From assembly GCF_000006565.2 (NCBI RefSeq), contig NC_031469.1, positions 62,001 through 126,000 of the forward strand: 64,000 nt of DNA, written 5' to 3'. The notes under the pieces were generated by a model, which worked only from the letters and a program-made list of their open reading frames with translations, did not search any database and was not told the origin of the DNA. This document shows positions 10,801-23,810 of the stretch, piece after piece. Position 1 is the stretch's first letter; the number at the start of each line of letters is the position of its first letter. The DNA comes from Toxoplasma gondii ME49 (Eukaryota > Apicomplexa > Conoidasida > Eucoccidiorida > Sarcocystidae). The position numbers and the translations under genes are program-made.

Positions 10801-12248
10801 GAGACGCGGACAGACCAGAAGAGGGAAGAGAACAACGAGAAGAGGAAGAGGAAACAAAAGGAAGGAAAGGAAAGACGAAGGAGAAGAAAGAGAAGACAAA
10901 CGAGGAGAAAAGAAGACGAAGGAGAACCAGAAGAGAGGGCGTATCAGTGTTTACTTGCGCCAAAGATGACGGGAGCGAGGAAGATCTGCAACATGTCGAA
11001 GACAGCCTCGCCTGCACACTCGAGGAGCCGCACAGCATTTCCGACGGCGCGTCTTGCCACGAACAGCAACAGTCCCAGCAGGCCACCGGCTGCGACCAAC
11101 AAGATGCCGACCTAAAAAAGAAAATAAGCAGAAAGAAAAAGTAAAATGCAGGAAAAAATCACCGGCGTAACCACGTCAACACATACGCGTATACTTATCT
11201 CTACAAGCACATATATATATATATATATAAACAATATGTTCATCGAGGCACGCATCACCGTACAGACAGATATCCCTTTAAACAAATATACATATATATA
11301 TAGATATAGATATAGATATGCATGCAGGCACATGCATGCAAACATGTACGAATAAGCGTAGATATGTGAGCAGTTCAGAACGCAGGTATTTCTTTTCACC
11401 GGCACCTGCATGGATCCATGTGATTCGAGGTTTTGTCTTTTGCTCACAAGGAGAGCCCAGGAGTAGTCCAGCGCGTAGAAGTTTCCCTTGTCGGGATCGA
11501 GAACTCCGGAGAGGCCTGTGGAGACAAGCGAAGCTCCTGCGACGACAGCGAGGCAGATGGTCCAGACGGCAGTGGCCCCTAAGACGACGCCGGGGGAGAG
11601 GCGGAGAAGGAAGGCGAGCGCGGCAGCGAAGAAGGCTGCGAGAATTGTGTATCCAAAGACGCATCCCCAGGCTGCGCGGAAGGAACCTAGAGCGACTTGA
11701 ATTTGTCGAAAATGGGAGTTCAGAACGGCGCCCATCTGCTGGCGGAGACTGGTGTCGAGGGGAACGCAGTACGCGCCGGCCATGAGCGTCGCGGCGTAGG
11801 CGGGAGACTGCAGGGCGAACTGGACGGTGATCGACGACGACCTGTTCGGATCGGTGTCCGTTTCTCGCACGGGGACAGGAATCGTCTTGCCCGCCTCCAC
11901 GTCTTGCTCGGACGGACACTGGGAAACGCATCTGGCGTCGTCCACCATCAAGGAGGCGTACCTCTCGCGGGGGTCGAGCGGAACGTAGAGAAAGGGCAGA
12001 TCCCGGACGCTCCCGTCGACGCCGCATGTCTTGCCTTGGTAGTTCAGACCGCGTGTCAGGCGGGAGGGACTGCCCTCCGCAAACGCGAGAAGCAGAAAAA
12101 AAAAAGTCACGCAGGCCAGTCCGGCAAACGCCAGCAACCAGTGGACGTCCGTGCTCTTGCGCTGTGGTGGCTCGGCCTCTGCGTCGGGGAAGCCTGCGAC
12201 CGACGTCGTCGAAAACGCCTGAGCACTCGGCGTCAGATCCGTCAACAT
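7856..12248 (-). CDS. SLC44/choline transporter-like multi-pass membrane protein
   Basis: Inferred exons (transcription order): 12248-11448, 11111-10955, 10650-10553, 10256-9857, 9590-9529, 9210-about 9118, 8947-8913, about 8736-8668, and 8131-7948 or read-through to a stop at 7856. About 640 residues, usual for the family. It fits the choline-transporter-like family: one N-terminal membrane segment (residues about 36-57), a long extracellular loop with paired cysteines (GKTCG, then CVSQCP), and a cluster of hydrophobic segments. These include [40 protein letters not shown] and the family-typical [13 protein letters not shown]. The last exon ([15 protein letters not shown]) resembles the conserved C-terminal DTLFLCFLEDL. 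Family members move choline or related cations across plasma or organelle membranes; the substrate here is not known. All joins keep frame except exons 6-8: with the strong GTGAGT donor at 9117 the frame is lost by one base. A weaker donor at 9113 restores it. The C-terminal end is uncertain. Confidence 0.8.
11195..11345. repeat. AT-rich simple repeat in intron 1 of the SLC44-like gene
   Basis: (TA)n tract around 11210-11229 and a (TATAGA)n-like tract around 11290-11320 followed by ATGCATGCAGG. It lies between exon 1 (ends 11448) and exon 2 (starts 11111). No coding content is seen. Confidence 0.75.
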
Positions 12249-15200
12249 TGCTGAAGAGAAATTCGCAAGAAAGCGCAGCAGCGCGGGTCGGCCAGAGCGA
12301 GGAGAAGCGCGCAGAGCGAGGTGTGTGACAACCTCGCAGGAAAAAAAGAAGAAAAAGGACAGAGGGTGAGCGTGTGAAGCACCGAGAAAAAGTGAAGACT
12401 GCGCGGGAGAAACGAGAGGAGGTAAAGACAAAAAGGGGGAAGAAAAAGAAAGGCAGATGAGAGATATCAGAGGGGACTTCAGGAGTTGAGAGAGAACGAG
12501 GGAGGCGGGGGACGTAAGGAGAGCTCAGCTGTTCTTCTAGAGTTCAAAGCAGAGGAACTCGATGAGCGTCTGTGACAACCTTACGTTCTCTGCTAGAATA
12601 AGAAGCTGTAGGAGGTGCAGTGGGGAAAGTTGAAGTGACGTAGACCGCATTTCCTGACGCTGGCGCTCGCGTAGGCAGAGCGTAGCCCCGCGCCTCGTTC
12701 CCTGACCGAGTGTGCATCTTGCCTGAAAGAGAGGAAAACGAGAGAAAAGAAGCGAGAGGCGAACAAGAGAGAAGTACAGAGAAAGGGAGGAGAGAGAAGA
12801 GCGAGCGAGAAAAGAGAAAGAGAAGAAGGAAGAAGAGAGGAAGAAGAGAAGACGAGAAAAGAGAGAAGAAAGAAGGAGAATCCGAAAGAGCAAAGAGACA
12901 CACGAGGAAACAAAAAAGACGAGATTTTCGAGTGAAGCCCTTTGAAAGACACGCACAGGTTTTCACGAGGTCCACAAAGGAAAAACGAAAGACGTGAGAA
13001 GAACGACAGTGCGAAGAGCGCCTGAAGCTAGAGTGGCAAGGCGAGAGATGTTCCTAGACAGCCTTTCCCCGAGAGGCGGCGCGCAGATGAAATTGAACAG
13101 ACCGAGGGACGCCGAAATAGAGGGAGACAGCCTGAGGCTGCAGGCGTTGGAGAAGAAGCAGCGCGGTGAGAGTTTCGGATGTTGCATGCTGCGACAGCCT
13201 CCCTCATATTCTTGTGTATCTTAATGTGCATGGCTCGAAAAGTTCTCAGATGAGTCTCTCGTGGTTGTTTTTTAACTGTTGCTTGGATGTTGCATGGAAG
13301 AGAAGCTCTGGGTGTTCGACCCTACAAGTTTCCCAGAGGCGTCTCGCGACAATCAAGGAAAAAGGGAAAGGAACCCACCGAGAACTCTACGCAGTTTCGA
13401 CTCTCGCTTGCCCCCTGCTACAGATGGAGGGAAGCCAGTCCAAAGAAACGCAGGAGGACAGACGACTACAGGCAACAGACGCGGCTTCTTTTTGTCTGAC
13501 GGTGAGAGGCGAGTTGAAGAGAGCTGGAACATGTGGTGCACAGACAGCGCCTCCCTGTTGAAAAAACTATGTTCACTGCCCAGAGAAACGGAGAGTTGAA
13601 AGAAAGGATTCAATGGAGTTTAGAGGAAGACTCGAGGCACCGTCCAACGAACCTCCCGCAGGAAGCTAGAGAGGCGATCTCCCTGTCGCTCCAGGCGGAA
13701 CGCGAGTGAGAGAGAACGGTCGAGACGAAGACCGGAAAGGGAAGACGAGGAAGCCAGGTAAAGCACCTTCGAGGCGGTGAAAGGTGCAGCAATACGTAGA
13801 GGAAACCGAGAAAGTGATAACGGAAACGGAGAGTAGCTGTTATGTCGAGGAAGTCAGGAATCGTTGACGCGGAAATTCGAGTGTGGACTTTTCCTTCGAT
13901 AGGGGTTTCCGCGACCCTTCGAGACACTAGTGTTTCAGTGAATCCCAGCACTCTCCCCGTCGTTTCCCAGCCGCAAAAACTGTACCTTTCTCTGATTTCT
14001 TTATGTTTTTTGCGTGTCTTGCCGCGACAGCCGCGCGCGGTTTTCTCAGCGAGCGCGTGGCGCCCGGTCGAGGTTTTCGCTGCCGTCTAGAACCCTGCAA
14101 GAACCGCGTTTCTCGGAAATATGCCGCCGTTCGACCCCAAACGTTCTCCAGAAAAAACGGAAACCGAAAGGAGGTTGGAAGACTTGAAGAAAAACGAGAC
14201 CCAGCTATGCACAAGGGTCTGCTCGGGGCGAGAGCGCGCGCGAGAGTTCGGAAGCAAGCACTGGAAAGGGGATTTCGCGTTTCTTCGTCCGCGAGGTGGC
14301 TAGACAAGCCAGACGAATCGCGGAAGGAAGAGGAAACCAGCAACACTCTACACGCTTTCTCTCAGCATTTCAAGTGGAGAACATTCCTCGATTTGGCATG
14401 AGAACGGGTGGGCGAAGGCCGGGGAAAACGTAGGGGGGTTAGGAGCAAGCTGGCGGCTTGTGTGGTCTCATGAGAGAGAGTGTGGGCAACAGCCGAGAAG
14501 AATGGAGCAAGTGAGAAAAGTGGAAGGGCTGAAAAGCGTCGGAGGAATTCAGTGTGTAAAGACACGTGTCCACTTAACCCAGCTGGAAATCCCAAACTGA
14601 GAGAATTGTCGAACAGGTCGAACGCGTTGTGCGAGTCGGGAGAGTGGATTTGAGTCTTCGAGGCGGGTGTCTTGAAGACACCGGCGAGAGGCGGCCAATG
14701 AAAAATCTGTCTTGGCGACCCTCCCGCCTTCCGGAAGGTTTGAGAAAAGAAACTCTTTCTTGCGCGTTTGTGCCGGCGGCGAACTCGCCTCTCTTTTCTG
14801 CACGCGCGTGTGCAAAAAAGACTTCCTTTGAAGCTTCAAGGCAACGTAGACGCGTTAGTTCCAGGTCTTGGAAAGATCGGTCGGGCGGAGACTTGTCGTG
14901 CGAAAGAGGCGTAAAGAGGTGGGGGTCGCCGCATTCGGATCCGTCCTGAAGATTTTCCACGAGCTGTTGTCTCTGGACAACGGGTACGCGATCCAGAACT
15001 CAGATAGAGGAAACAGAGACGTTTTATGGCGTGTAGGATACTAAAGAGGATTCCAGCGACTTCGAGGCACAGACAACGACGGTCTTTGCCGGTGTTGTGC
15101 ACGTCTCCGGGGTTGACTGAGACACAACGAAAAGAGCGAACCGACTGGACTGACAACCGACAGAATTCCTTGACGCTTTTCACTCGAGTCCATGCAGGGT

Positions 15201-18200
15201 CAACAGAAAAGATGCGTGGGATTCAAAGGGCGAAAAAAGGTGTTTGCGCCAAAGCCAGTAGATAGCCGTGTACCGGCGAAGCCTAAAACTCTTTTTTTGA
15301 GGTGGCAGCGATAAAACGGAGGTTCTTCGCGAGCAGCGAACCACAGAAATAGCCGGTTAGTTGTCATTCGAAGCGAGCAAATGTCAAGAAGACAGCGAGG
15401 GAGAGAATGCAGCTGGACCGCCAACAGGGGACGATCGGCACAGCGCAACTGGACGGTTTTGTTTGTCTCTGGGACTTAAAAAAACATCAAATCCACTCTG
15501 GCAGTTCAGCGAAATTCTCGCCTCTCTGTCGATCTACAGTTTGTTTCCAGCCCGCTCAACGCGGTCCAGAAAGGTTCTTTTCAAGAAAAGTTCTCGGAAT
15601 ACCCACCCGTGCATGATACACGTGGGTTTCAAAAATTGTCACCTCACATGGCACAGAGGTGGCAGGCTTTCTGTGACTTAGAAAAACATCAGGAGGAGAC
15701 TATTCGAGGAACGAAGGTGCTCAGCAGGAAATGCCACGTCTATCGCATTTAGTCGAGAGTGCTTACATGACCAGAAGAAAGTCTCAAAGGGAAGAGTGGG
15801 GGCGTCAAACGGAACCACGTGCAAATGAATTCGAAGCTCCAACGAGGCAGGATATCTAGCCTGCCTAAAGAAGCTGGAAACCTTCTACCGAGATCGATAT
15901 CGCAAACTTCAGGTCGCGCAAGAGGAACACAGGAAAAGGAAGCAGGTCGACGACCGGTTTCGGGGACTCACTTGATGGCCGTTGGAGCCGAAAGACACAC
16001 AGTCGCTGCGTGGCAGCCGAGGCACCTGGTCTGTTTCCAGTCTTGGAAGAACCGTACCAAGATTCAGCCGAGAAAGGCGTCACGTGCAATCTGGTAGTTT
16101 TTCGTACGCATGTGGCAGTCAGCAATTTCCATAGCGATGCCTAAAGCCTTTCCACGGAACAGACGCAAGCCTCAAGGCACCGCAGTCGTCCTGTGGTTCC
16201 CCCGCGCAGCAATTCAGGATAACAGTCGTTTGGCATCCGTCACGACCACATGAGGACGAAAGACATCCTTAGCATGACAGCTATGCCTTCAGGGGTGTTG
16301 GAACCCTTTAAGGTCGCCCTCAGGATCGAAGTACTGGGACGAAAGGCATTTTTACCTCGCTGTCTATGCCTGCAGGGTTGGTAGAGCCACAGAAATAAGA
16401 CTGCACATCTCGGGGAGAAGGCCCCCGTTCGGATCACTGTTTCTGAACTCAGGAAGATACCTGTTCGGCAAAACTGCTGTTTAGCAAGTTCCATATGTCC
16501 AGCGCGTCCTCGCCGGTTCAGCGCCTTGAGAGAATTGTGAAAACAATGGTAGCCTGACGCACGGTGATGCCCACTCACAAGAGATTTGATTCAATTTCCT
16601 TCGTCGCTCCGATGCGTGTTTGGAACTGGAAACCTCAACTCTTCACGGTAGAATTTGCTCACTGGAACTCATGTGACCGCTCCACTGCGACTTTTGCCCA
16701 TTCCCGAATGTCTGCAAGCTTCTTCGTGCTTTAGAAAAAGCCACCACGAGACAGACTCGATGGTCGTTCTTCATTTCCAGGATGTCCACTTCGTGTACAC
16801 CTCAAAGAATCTTTTGGGGCGTCTGCACAGCGGTGCCGCTCACGGAGAAAAAACCGAGAAAACCAAAGAAACTCTAGGAAACGGAGTTAAAGGGTTGAAC
16901 TGTGTCGAAATGCCTGCGTTCCCGTTCTACGAAGGGAGGTTCTGGGCTCCTGAACGTCTGCGTCACCATCGACGCTTTTTAGGTCGAGACATACAGCCGT
17001 CATCGCGGGGAACAAAACGTTTTTCCCGTCGTCCCAGAAGTGCCTTTTCTGCCTGAGTTCTCTGCAGTGAGTTTCTTTCAGTAACTGTGACTCCAGCTGT
17101 GCTGTCCTCGAGCCAAGTGAATCAAACACAAATACCAAAGAGGCTGTTGCAGCATGTGCATGTCCATCTTGCTGCCATTTTGTTGAACTCCTGCTTCTCA
17201 GTCCGCTCAGTGAGAAAACTTTTTTCCGGCTACAACTGTTTACCTCCCTTCTCGCCGTTCGTATGATAAACTACACCAGACGCCGCGTGCTGTGCAGGGT
17301 AAAACGCGACAACTGACCGAGCCTCTTACGACAACGACATGGCGAATTCTGTGAATGTAAACGCAGCGGACTTCATGGTGACTTGGAAACGTTTCAACTT
17401 TTTCACTTTTCCGTTGCAAAGCGACAAAAGTCGTGAATTCGAACTTCGGTGTGGTTAAACCACCCAAGAGTCGAGTCTGATCAACACATACCAAGGGGTA
17501 AACGGCGTTCAACCAGTAGTTTCTGTGTGAAAATCCTTACGGCAGCCCTGCCCTGGAAGCTTTCGACTCTGACGAATACACAAAAACACAACGCACGGCC
17601 GATCCACTGTTGCGGCTAGCCCAACAGAAAGCTGGAGCTAAATTGCGCTTCTCTTGCGTGTCTCGGCTCGTCTCCCCTTCCTGCTTTGTCTGTTAAAACT
17701 CGCCTACGTTTCCCAGAGTGCACACTCTCTTACTTTGACTTCTATGTTTAAGTTAGGAGCTTCTTTGTTTCTTCCAGCTTGTGCCGTTACACTCTGCACC
17801 CAAAAAACGCATTTGTCCCCCTGGGAGTACAGATGCGCAAATAAAGGCACTAGTGTATTTCGTGAATTGTTGTCATCTTCTCGTCGCACTTCGCCATAGC
17901 AACAGTGGCGCCTGCAACAGTACCGTGTAGCATCAGCTTCTCCGCAACTCAGCAAGGGCGTCTACGTCTGGGCTGGCGAGACTTCGAGCTCACATCGCGT
18001 TTTGAGTGAAGTTCTGAAAAATGATTCGGCGCGCGTGGTGTGATTAAGCGAACATAACGGTTTAAAATTTTTCTTCTGTGTCGCAGACAAGCAACTTACA
18101 AGGTCTCGCGCGCATGCACGCTGAACGCAGCGGAGCCCCGTGAGATGGGCTGTAGTGGACGTCGGATTTGGCCTTTTTCTCTAGACTTCCCACCAGAGGT

Positions 18201-18502
18201 CTTCTGGGACCTTCACAGTCGAGCCGCTCTAGTCCGTTGCTGCCTCCCTCTGTTTCTCCGCCGAAAATCTAAACGCTTTTTAGTCCTTTCTCCCGTGCAT
18301 CCTCGCGCGCGGTGTGTCTCCGTCTCTGTCTCTCGGCTTTGTTCGGAAGAGCCTCGCTCTTCTTGTCTCGATCCCGTCTTGAGCAAGAAGTCTTTATGCG
18401 GCGTCGACCCTGTGCACCTCAGTTACTCGGTTTCGGTCGTTCTTCGCGCCGAATTCGCGCGCATTTCCCTTTGCTAGAAGAGGCATCTTCTGACGAGTCA
18501 AG
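12249..18502. other. Long stretch with no convincing gene
   Basis: About 6.2 kb between two divergent genes. The part at 12700-12950 is very purine-rich on the plus strand, so several frames are open there by composition only. Frames at 13166-13561, 13610-13951, 14003-14401 and 14549-14960 lack recognisable motifs and overlap each other. The regions near 12249 and 18502 presumably carry the promoters of the flanking genes. I found no tRNA-like fold, rRNA or transposon coding. An unrecognised small or non-coding gene remains possible. Confidence 0.5.
16253..16381. repeat. Imperfect direct repeat of about 47 bp
   Basis: Two related segments, 16253-16301 and 16336-16381, share GGACGAAAG, a CAT near TT, CTATGCCT, CAGGG and TTGG in the same order, with an estimated 70% identity. 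They are separated by about 34 bases. No coding or RNA function is evident. Confidence 0.4.
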
Positions 18503-21500
18503 ATGGCGGCACTGTCCTCTGGATCCTCGCCTTTCGTGAGTATCGTTTCTCCCCTTCGACGAGGCGTCGAAGAAGCAGCCGCTGTGGCGAAGAACGGAAG
18601 AAGCCACAGCTACGGCGCGGTGTATGTACACCCGAAGTCTCGGCCCGCGTTTCTTCCACAAGCACAGCCAGTGGGCGGCGACTTGCAGGCGAAACAGCGG
18701 CACTGGCCCTTCGTGGAGATGCGATCTTTCTCTTGGATAGACGCCGCTTTCTTGCGCTGGGAAGAGCCTCGTTTCCTTCGCTCGTCGATACCGAATGCCT
18801 CCTCAAGATGCGAAGTTAAAGCGAGGACGATGTGTGGAGCGGCAAAGTGCGCATGCAGACAACCCTCCGCGGCCGCTCGGGCGTCTAGACGCCTCACCTC
18901 TTCTTCTTCTGTCCCTCCCGCCTTTCTGCACTCCAACGGGCCGCATTTCTCGCATTCCGTGGGCTCTTTATCTTGTCGTCTCTGCTCTCTTTCCACTGCA
19001 CTCTCCCTCCCACTCTCTACTCTGGACGCCGCTGCCGCCAGAGCGTCTTCTTGCTCTTCATCGTCGCGGTCGTCTTCCCCCGGTGAGACGACCTCTTCCT
19101 CTTTCGACGCCTGCGGCTGCTCTTCGTCTCTCACCGCTTCTCGCGCCTGCCTCGTCCCTGGATTCGCGCAGAACGCCGCCGGTGCGTCGCGTGTCGGGTG
19201 TCTAGACAGCCGAACGGGCGGCGGAAGGCGGGCGTACTCTGGAGAGCCCCGCATCCGAAACAAAAACAGCAGCCACACGTCGGAGTGGATCAAACGGCAA
19301 ATCACAGACAGATACGTCCTTCGCGCGCAAGAGGTAAGACCCTTTCATGCTTTTTTTTTCTACGGAAAAACGCCTCGTTCGCCCCTCTCTCCTCTCCATC
19401 TGGACTTAGCTGATGTCAACTTGTGCACATTGCTTCCTCGTCTAAATAGTCTTCGTCCATTCGTCCTTCACTGTCACGGTGTCGGGAGGCCGCGGCAGTC
19501 GTCTCGGCAGCTCTCCCTTCTATTCCAACTTGCACCATAGGCTCCCCAGGAAAAGCTTGTAAACGGTCCTGCCTCGGAAACGCATGCATTTTCTCTCTGC
19601 AAATCGTTGACTCTCCACGTCCATCCCGGACGTTCTACACGCGTCGGGTGAGAGTTTCTGTGCGACGCACTGCATGCACCGGTCACTCTTTTCTCCACTG
19701 TTAACTGTACCCCTACCACTTTCGAAATGCCAAAATTCAAAACCGTCGAACGAATCAGTAAATGATTGTTGACCAAACGAAAATTCCGAACTGAAATGCA
19801 TATGTATTTATATATGTATATGTGTATGTAGATGTGTATATATATATATATATGTATATATATGTACAGGCATGTATATGTATACATGTACGAGGTACAC
19901 CTTTGCGTAGATCTGTCCTTGACTGGGGACATTTTGTGCTCTTTGTGTATCTGTTTATCTCTGGACATTTTGATATGTAATTCTACACACATGTAAACGT
20001 GTTCCAGGCGTAATCGATGGATTCCGGTTGTCACTCGTGGAACCAGCGAGAAGAGAAGACGCCTGTTGTTTTTTCACTTGGCATGCGTGGATATATACAG
20101 AGATCTTTTTCGTCTAGAAAGAACTGTTTTCCAGTGCAGCTTGGACCGGACGCTCTCTGCAGCGCTTCCTGCCTGGGTACCATTCGTCTTGCATGCATGC
20201 GCTCCCGCATTTCTACCATTTTGATCTGAAAACACCTTCTACCTTTAGTGTCTGTCCATCTGCTGAAATGTTTCGTTTTACCCATAAATGCACCTATTTA
20301 CATGTTTATACGTAAATGCATGGAGCTTTGTTTCTGTATTTGTATAGCTGTATGTTTATTTGTATGTGCATTTCTGTGGCCGTTTCTGGGGAGTATATAC
20401 TACGAGTTTGACTACTGGTTTAGATCTTGAAGGTCTTTGTTTACCGGATCCAAGTTGTGTAGGTGTGCATGCCGCCACGTATGAATCGAAGTTGATTCGA
20501 GTGCTTCTTGGTGGCTATTTGCAGCGGAACCTTCGCAGTCGAGCGGCGTTCAAGCTTGAGCAGCTCGATGACGACTTTCTGTTTTTCCGAAAAAACCAAG
20601 TTGTCGTGGATCTTGGCGCATATCCTGGAGGGTGGAGCCAAGTCGCTCTCGACCGCATTCGCGCGGGAGGGGGAGAAGGGAGAGTCATTGCTGTTGACCC
20701 CGTCGCCATGGATCCTGTAAGCGTCTCCTTGCTTTTTCTTCTCTGTCTTCTCTCTCTTTCTCTTCTCCTTTCTCGTCATCTTCTCGCTCTTTCCCTCCCC
20801 CGTACCTAGTTCTTTTTTCTCCTTTTTCCTCCCGTTTCCTCTCGTCGTCCTTCGTGGCTCTTCGTCCTGGTTTTGCCGCAGTGGGTCTTTCGTTGTCTGC
20901 TTCCTCTCTCGTGGGCCTTCGCTGTCCTGTTGTCACCGCCATCTCTTCTGTATTGCGGTTCATGTTGTCTGTTCTTTAACCTTCCATATTTTTGGAAGAT
21001 CTCCGACACGATGGAGAGAGAAAACGGTTCTGTGAAAGCCGTGTGGAGGAACGTCACTTGCGTATGTGGATCCCTTGTATGCGAGTGGAGTCTTCCGAAC
21101 GTCTCATTTCGCCCTGCTAATCTTGTCGTGTCTCCTTTGTTTTCATTCTTTCCCTCCTTCTCTTTCACTTCTCTGCGTTTGCGTCCACTTCACTGTTCGC
21201 TACCCTTTGTCTCGTGTTTTCCTCTATTTTTCATGTCATATTCTTCCCCCACTTGTTGTCTCCGGCCTTCCTGCTTTTCACGTCAACTACTGTGTGTTCA
21301 TATCCACTCTTCTAGTATTCTTCCTGTCTTTCGCGTGCTGCTCGAATCAAATTCGTCCCTTTTTCGCAAGTTTTCTTCTTTTCTTCAGCTGCCTCACCAC
21401 ACGTTCATCCAGGGCAGCGTCGGACAGGCTGGAACGCTGCAGGCGTTGCTTGAAGAGTTGGGAGAGTCGAAGGCAGACGTCGTCCTTAGCGACATGGCCC

Positions 21501-22770
21501 CTGCATGCATTGGAGTGAAGCAAGACGATCATCTAAACTGCGCAGAACTCTGTCTCTTTGCCTCCGATCTGATGGAGCAGGTCCGAGGAGAATTCTTAAA
21601 AAAAACGGGAAAAATTATATGGAAACAAATGTGCAGGGCGGAAGAGCGGCAAAGTTACCTGGGCGGGGGGTCAAGGGTGTGTATATGCATGTGCATCTAT
21701 ATATTTGTATAGAAATAGAGCCGAGTACAATCCCGTTGCTTTACACCTGTGTCGATTTTCTGATGTTTTTGAAAGTGTGGTTGTTCGACATTTCGATTTC
21801 GTTCCCTTTCTCGAGTGCTCATTGATGGAATCATGCGAGGACGAAGGGGCTTTCCAAGCTCGCGTTTCGTATCGCCTTCAGAATTTCCGATGTCTGCCCT
21901 GTCGATCTGCCAGGTGTTGAAGTTAGGCGGGACGTTCGTGACGAAGATGTTCATGGGCAGCGAGACGAACAACTTCAAAGTCTACTTGCGCACCCGGTTC
22001 AAGAAAGTCTCCTCTGCAAAGCCCAGGTGAGAAAGGAAGTTGCTCCTGCACCTGCACCCCGCAAAGCCGGAGAAGGCCAGCGGACTAGACCTGAAAGAGT
22101 GTGTTCGAGTCTGTTGGATCTGGCCAAGTTTTAGCCTCGACAACAATCGAGAGTGAAAAACGTCGAGGAAGCGTCATTTAGTTCTCTCGAGGTCTGTTCC
22201 GCTTGTATCGACGCCGGACGCCACGTCGCCCAACGTCGACTGCGGGGACAGCCTTCGTGCTGCTAAGCCTCGTGGGCGGAGTGACCTCCTCTGCCGAGCG
22301 CGCGGAAAGAAAAGGCCGACAGAGCAAAACACAGAGTGCTACCACCACGGTCGGGGTTCACGAAGAAAAAACTACCGGACGCGATTGTCTCCTTGGAAGA
22401 CGTTCAAAGGTGTGGAGTTCCCTGTGCGGGAACGCTAAGCAGAAAGGAATTCGACTCTTTTGAGACAGTCTGTAGGAGCTACGGACAACGCAGTTTTCTG
22501 TCGCGGCTCCCGGGGTCTTCTCCGACGTGGGGAATGCCAAGAACAGCGATGCAAGAGGCAAACAGAGTCTGCGGTGGATGCACCCGTGGTAACTGAAGGA
22601 GCTCAGTATTCCGTTTGTGCCTGTCGACCCTGTTGTGATTCATTCGCAGAGCCTGTCGACAGGAATCGCGGGAAATGTATTTCGTCTGCCAACACTTCGT
22701 AGGGCGCGACCGTCTCGCCGAAGAAGTCCAACTCAAGGGCTGCTTCACCGGAAAAGAAGGCTTTCTGTGA
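18503..22770 (+). CDS. FtsJ/RrmJ-family rRNA 2'-O-ribose methyltransferase, MRM2-like
   Basis: Five exons join in frame: 18503-19333, 20525-20716, 21389-21580, 21914-22026 and 22650-22770, giving 482 residues. All introns are GT-AG. The catalytic domain begins near residue 255 ([17 protein letters not shown], matching the family start) and runs to the C-terminus. The SAM-binding motif is [13 protein letters not shown] (about 304-316). The K-D-K-E set of FtsJ enzymes is complete: K287 (SRAAFKL), D376 (LSDMAP), K416 (GGTFVTKMF) and E451 (SREMYFVC). The last exon, [17 protein letters not shown], resembles the C-terminal stretch of mitochondrial MRM2, which methylates the ribose of a U in the peptidyl-transferase loop of large-subunit rRNA. 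The N-terminal 250 residues are Ser/Ala/Arg-rich with no family match and could include an organelle-targeting region. Whether that would be mitochondrion or apicoplast cannot be told. The gene stands alone, without operon-type neighbours. Confidence 0.88.
19797..19890. repeat. AT-rich (TA/TG)n tract in intron 1 of the methyltransferase gene
   Basis: Alternating TATATG/TATGTA sequence with a pure (TA) run near 19836-19852. It lies inside the 1191-base first intron, well away from both splice sites. Confidence 0.75.
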
Positions 22771-23810
22771 CCTCTCGCGAGACAGAGAGCAGTGCCAAGT
22801 GGAACGGACAGAGGGGGGGATGTATATGTGGTAGTGGCAGTTCATTGTCTAGGTACGACATTTCGTTCCTAATGCCGGCTTTCCACGGAGGGTATGGGAA
22901 CTTCGTCGTAGCAGTCTATACTGGGTCGTTTCTGTGAAAGCGTACACACAAGAAAACAGCCCGGTGCGGCCTTTCTTGTCTCCTTCGCGAAACGTTATTC
23001 ACGTGTTCACTGTCTTGTCGCGTGTGCCGAAGACGCAGACCGTGAACGATGTGGGGGCAGCCTTGCTGAAGATGGTGGAACTACGCAGGTGGACTGCTGG
23101 TTTTTTTCCGCTGTGAAGCGTCCTGGTTCGCTTTTGTCCATAATCCTCGTTTTTTGCGGGAAAAAGCTGAAGAGGGAAGAAAGGCGACACGCGCTTGTCC
23201 GGGTACAAGACACAGGCTGAGAGCGCTGCCCACGTTAGAGTTCGACGTCTTTCCAGTCGCAGACATGGCTATCCGAGGCGCCTGTGTGCCTCTGCATGCA
23301 GCCTCTTACTTTCCCTCGAGCGAAAACAGGTCCTCTGGGAGTTCAGTAGCAAAGAAGCGAGGGACCACGACGGCTGCGTTTTGGCATGGCCAGATGTATA
23401 CAGTGTACTCTTCTGGTGGCACTGTGGTCAAACACCCCCTATGTCGTGTAGAGCTTCCGTGTACCCGACGAAAGTAAAAAACAGAATGCTGTTTGGCGTT
23501 ATCGCATTTCTGAACTCCCCTTTTGCTAGCCAGTAAACTCACTGCAGCCGTTGGCGGGGCGCTGAGATGACAGGCACTTTTGATTCATCAGAAAAAAAAA
23601 TTGAGCCGAGTCCCTGCGACGTGATCGTGGCAAAACGGTGCCAGGGTAGCCCGCGTTTCAACAAGATAGAAACGACACCTTAGGTCCGCTATTGGCTAGC
23701 GTCTTTTTCCCAGTCTCTCTTTGAGTGGAGTCTGGGTCGGAGAACATTCTGCTGGTTTAGGCTGTAAGCAGAGGCCGCAGACACTGTCACACAGCCACAC
23801 GAATCTGAGC
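22771..23810. other. 3' flank of the methyltransferase gene and left border of the MAF1 cluster
   Basis: No reading frame with recognisable motifs; the longest frames (about 110 residues at 23154-23536) overlap in two phases and look random. The duplicated MAF1 upstream block begins near the right edge of this stretch. Confidence 0.5.

Noticed and set aside
12249..18502. tRNA or rRNA genes in the gene-poor stretch
   Set aside because: I found no cloverleaf-like arrangement or conserved rRNA words by eye; a covariance search would be needed to exclude them.
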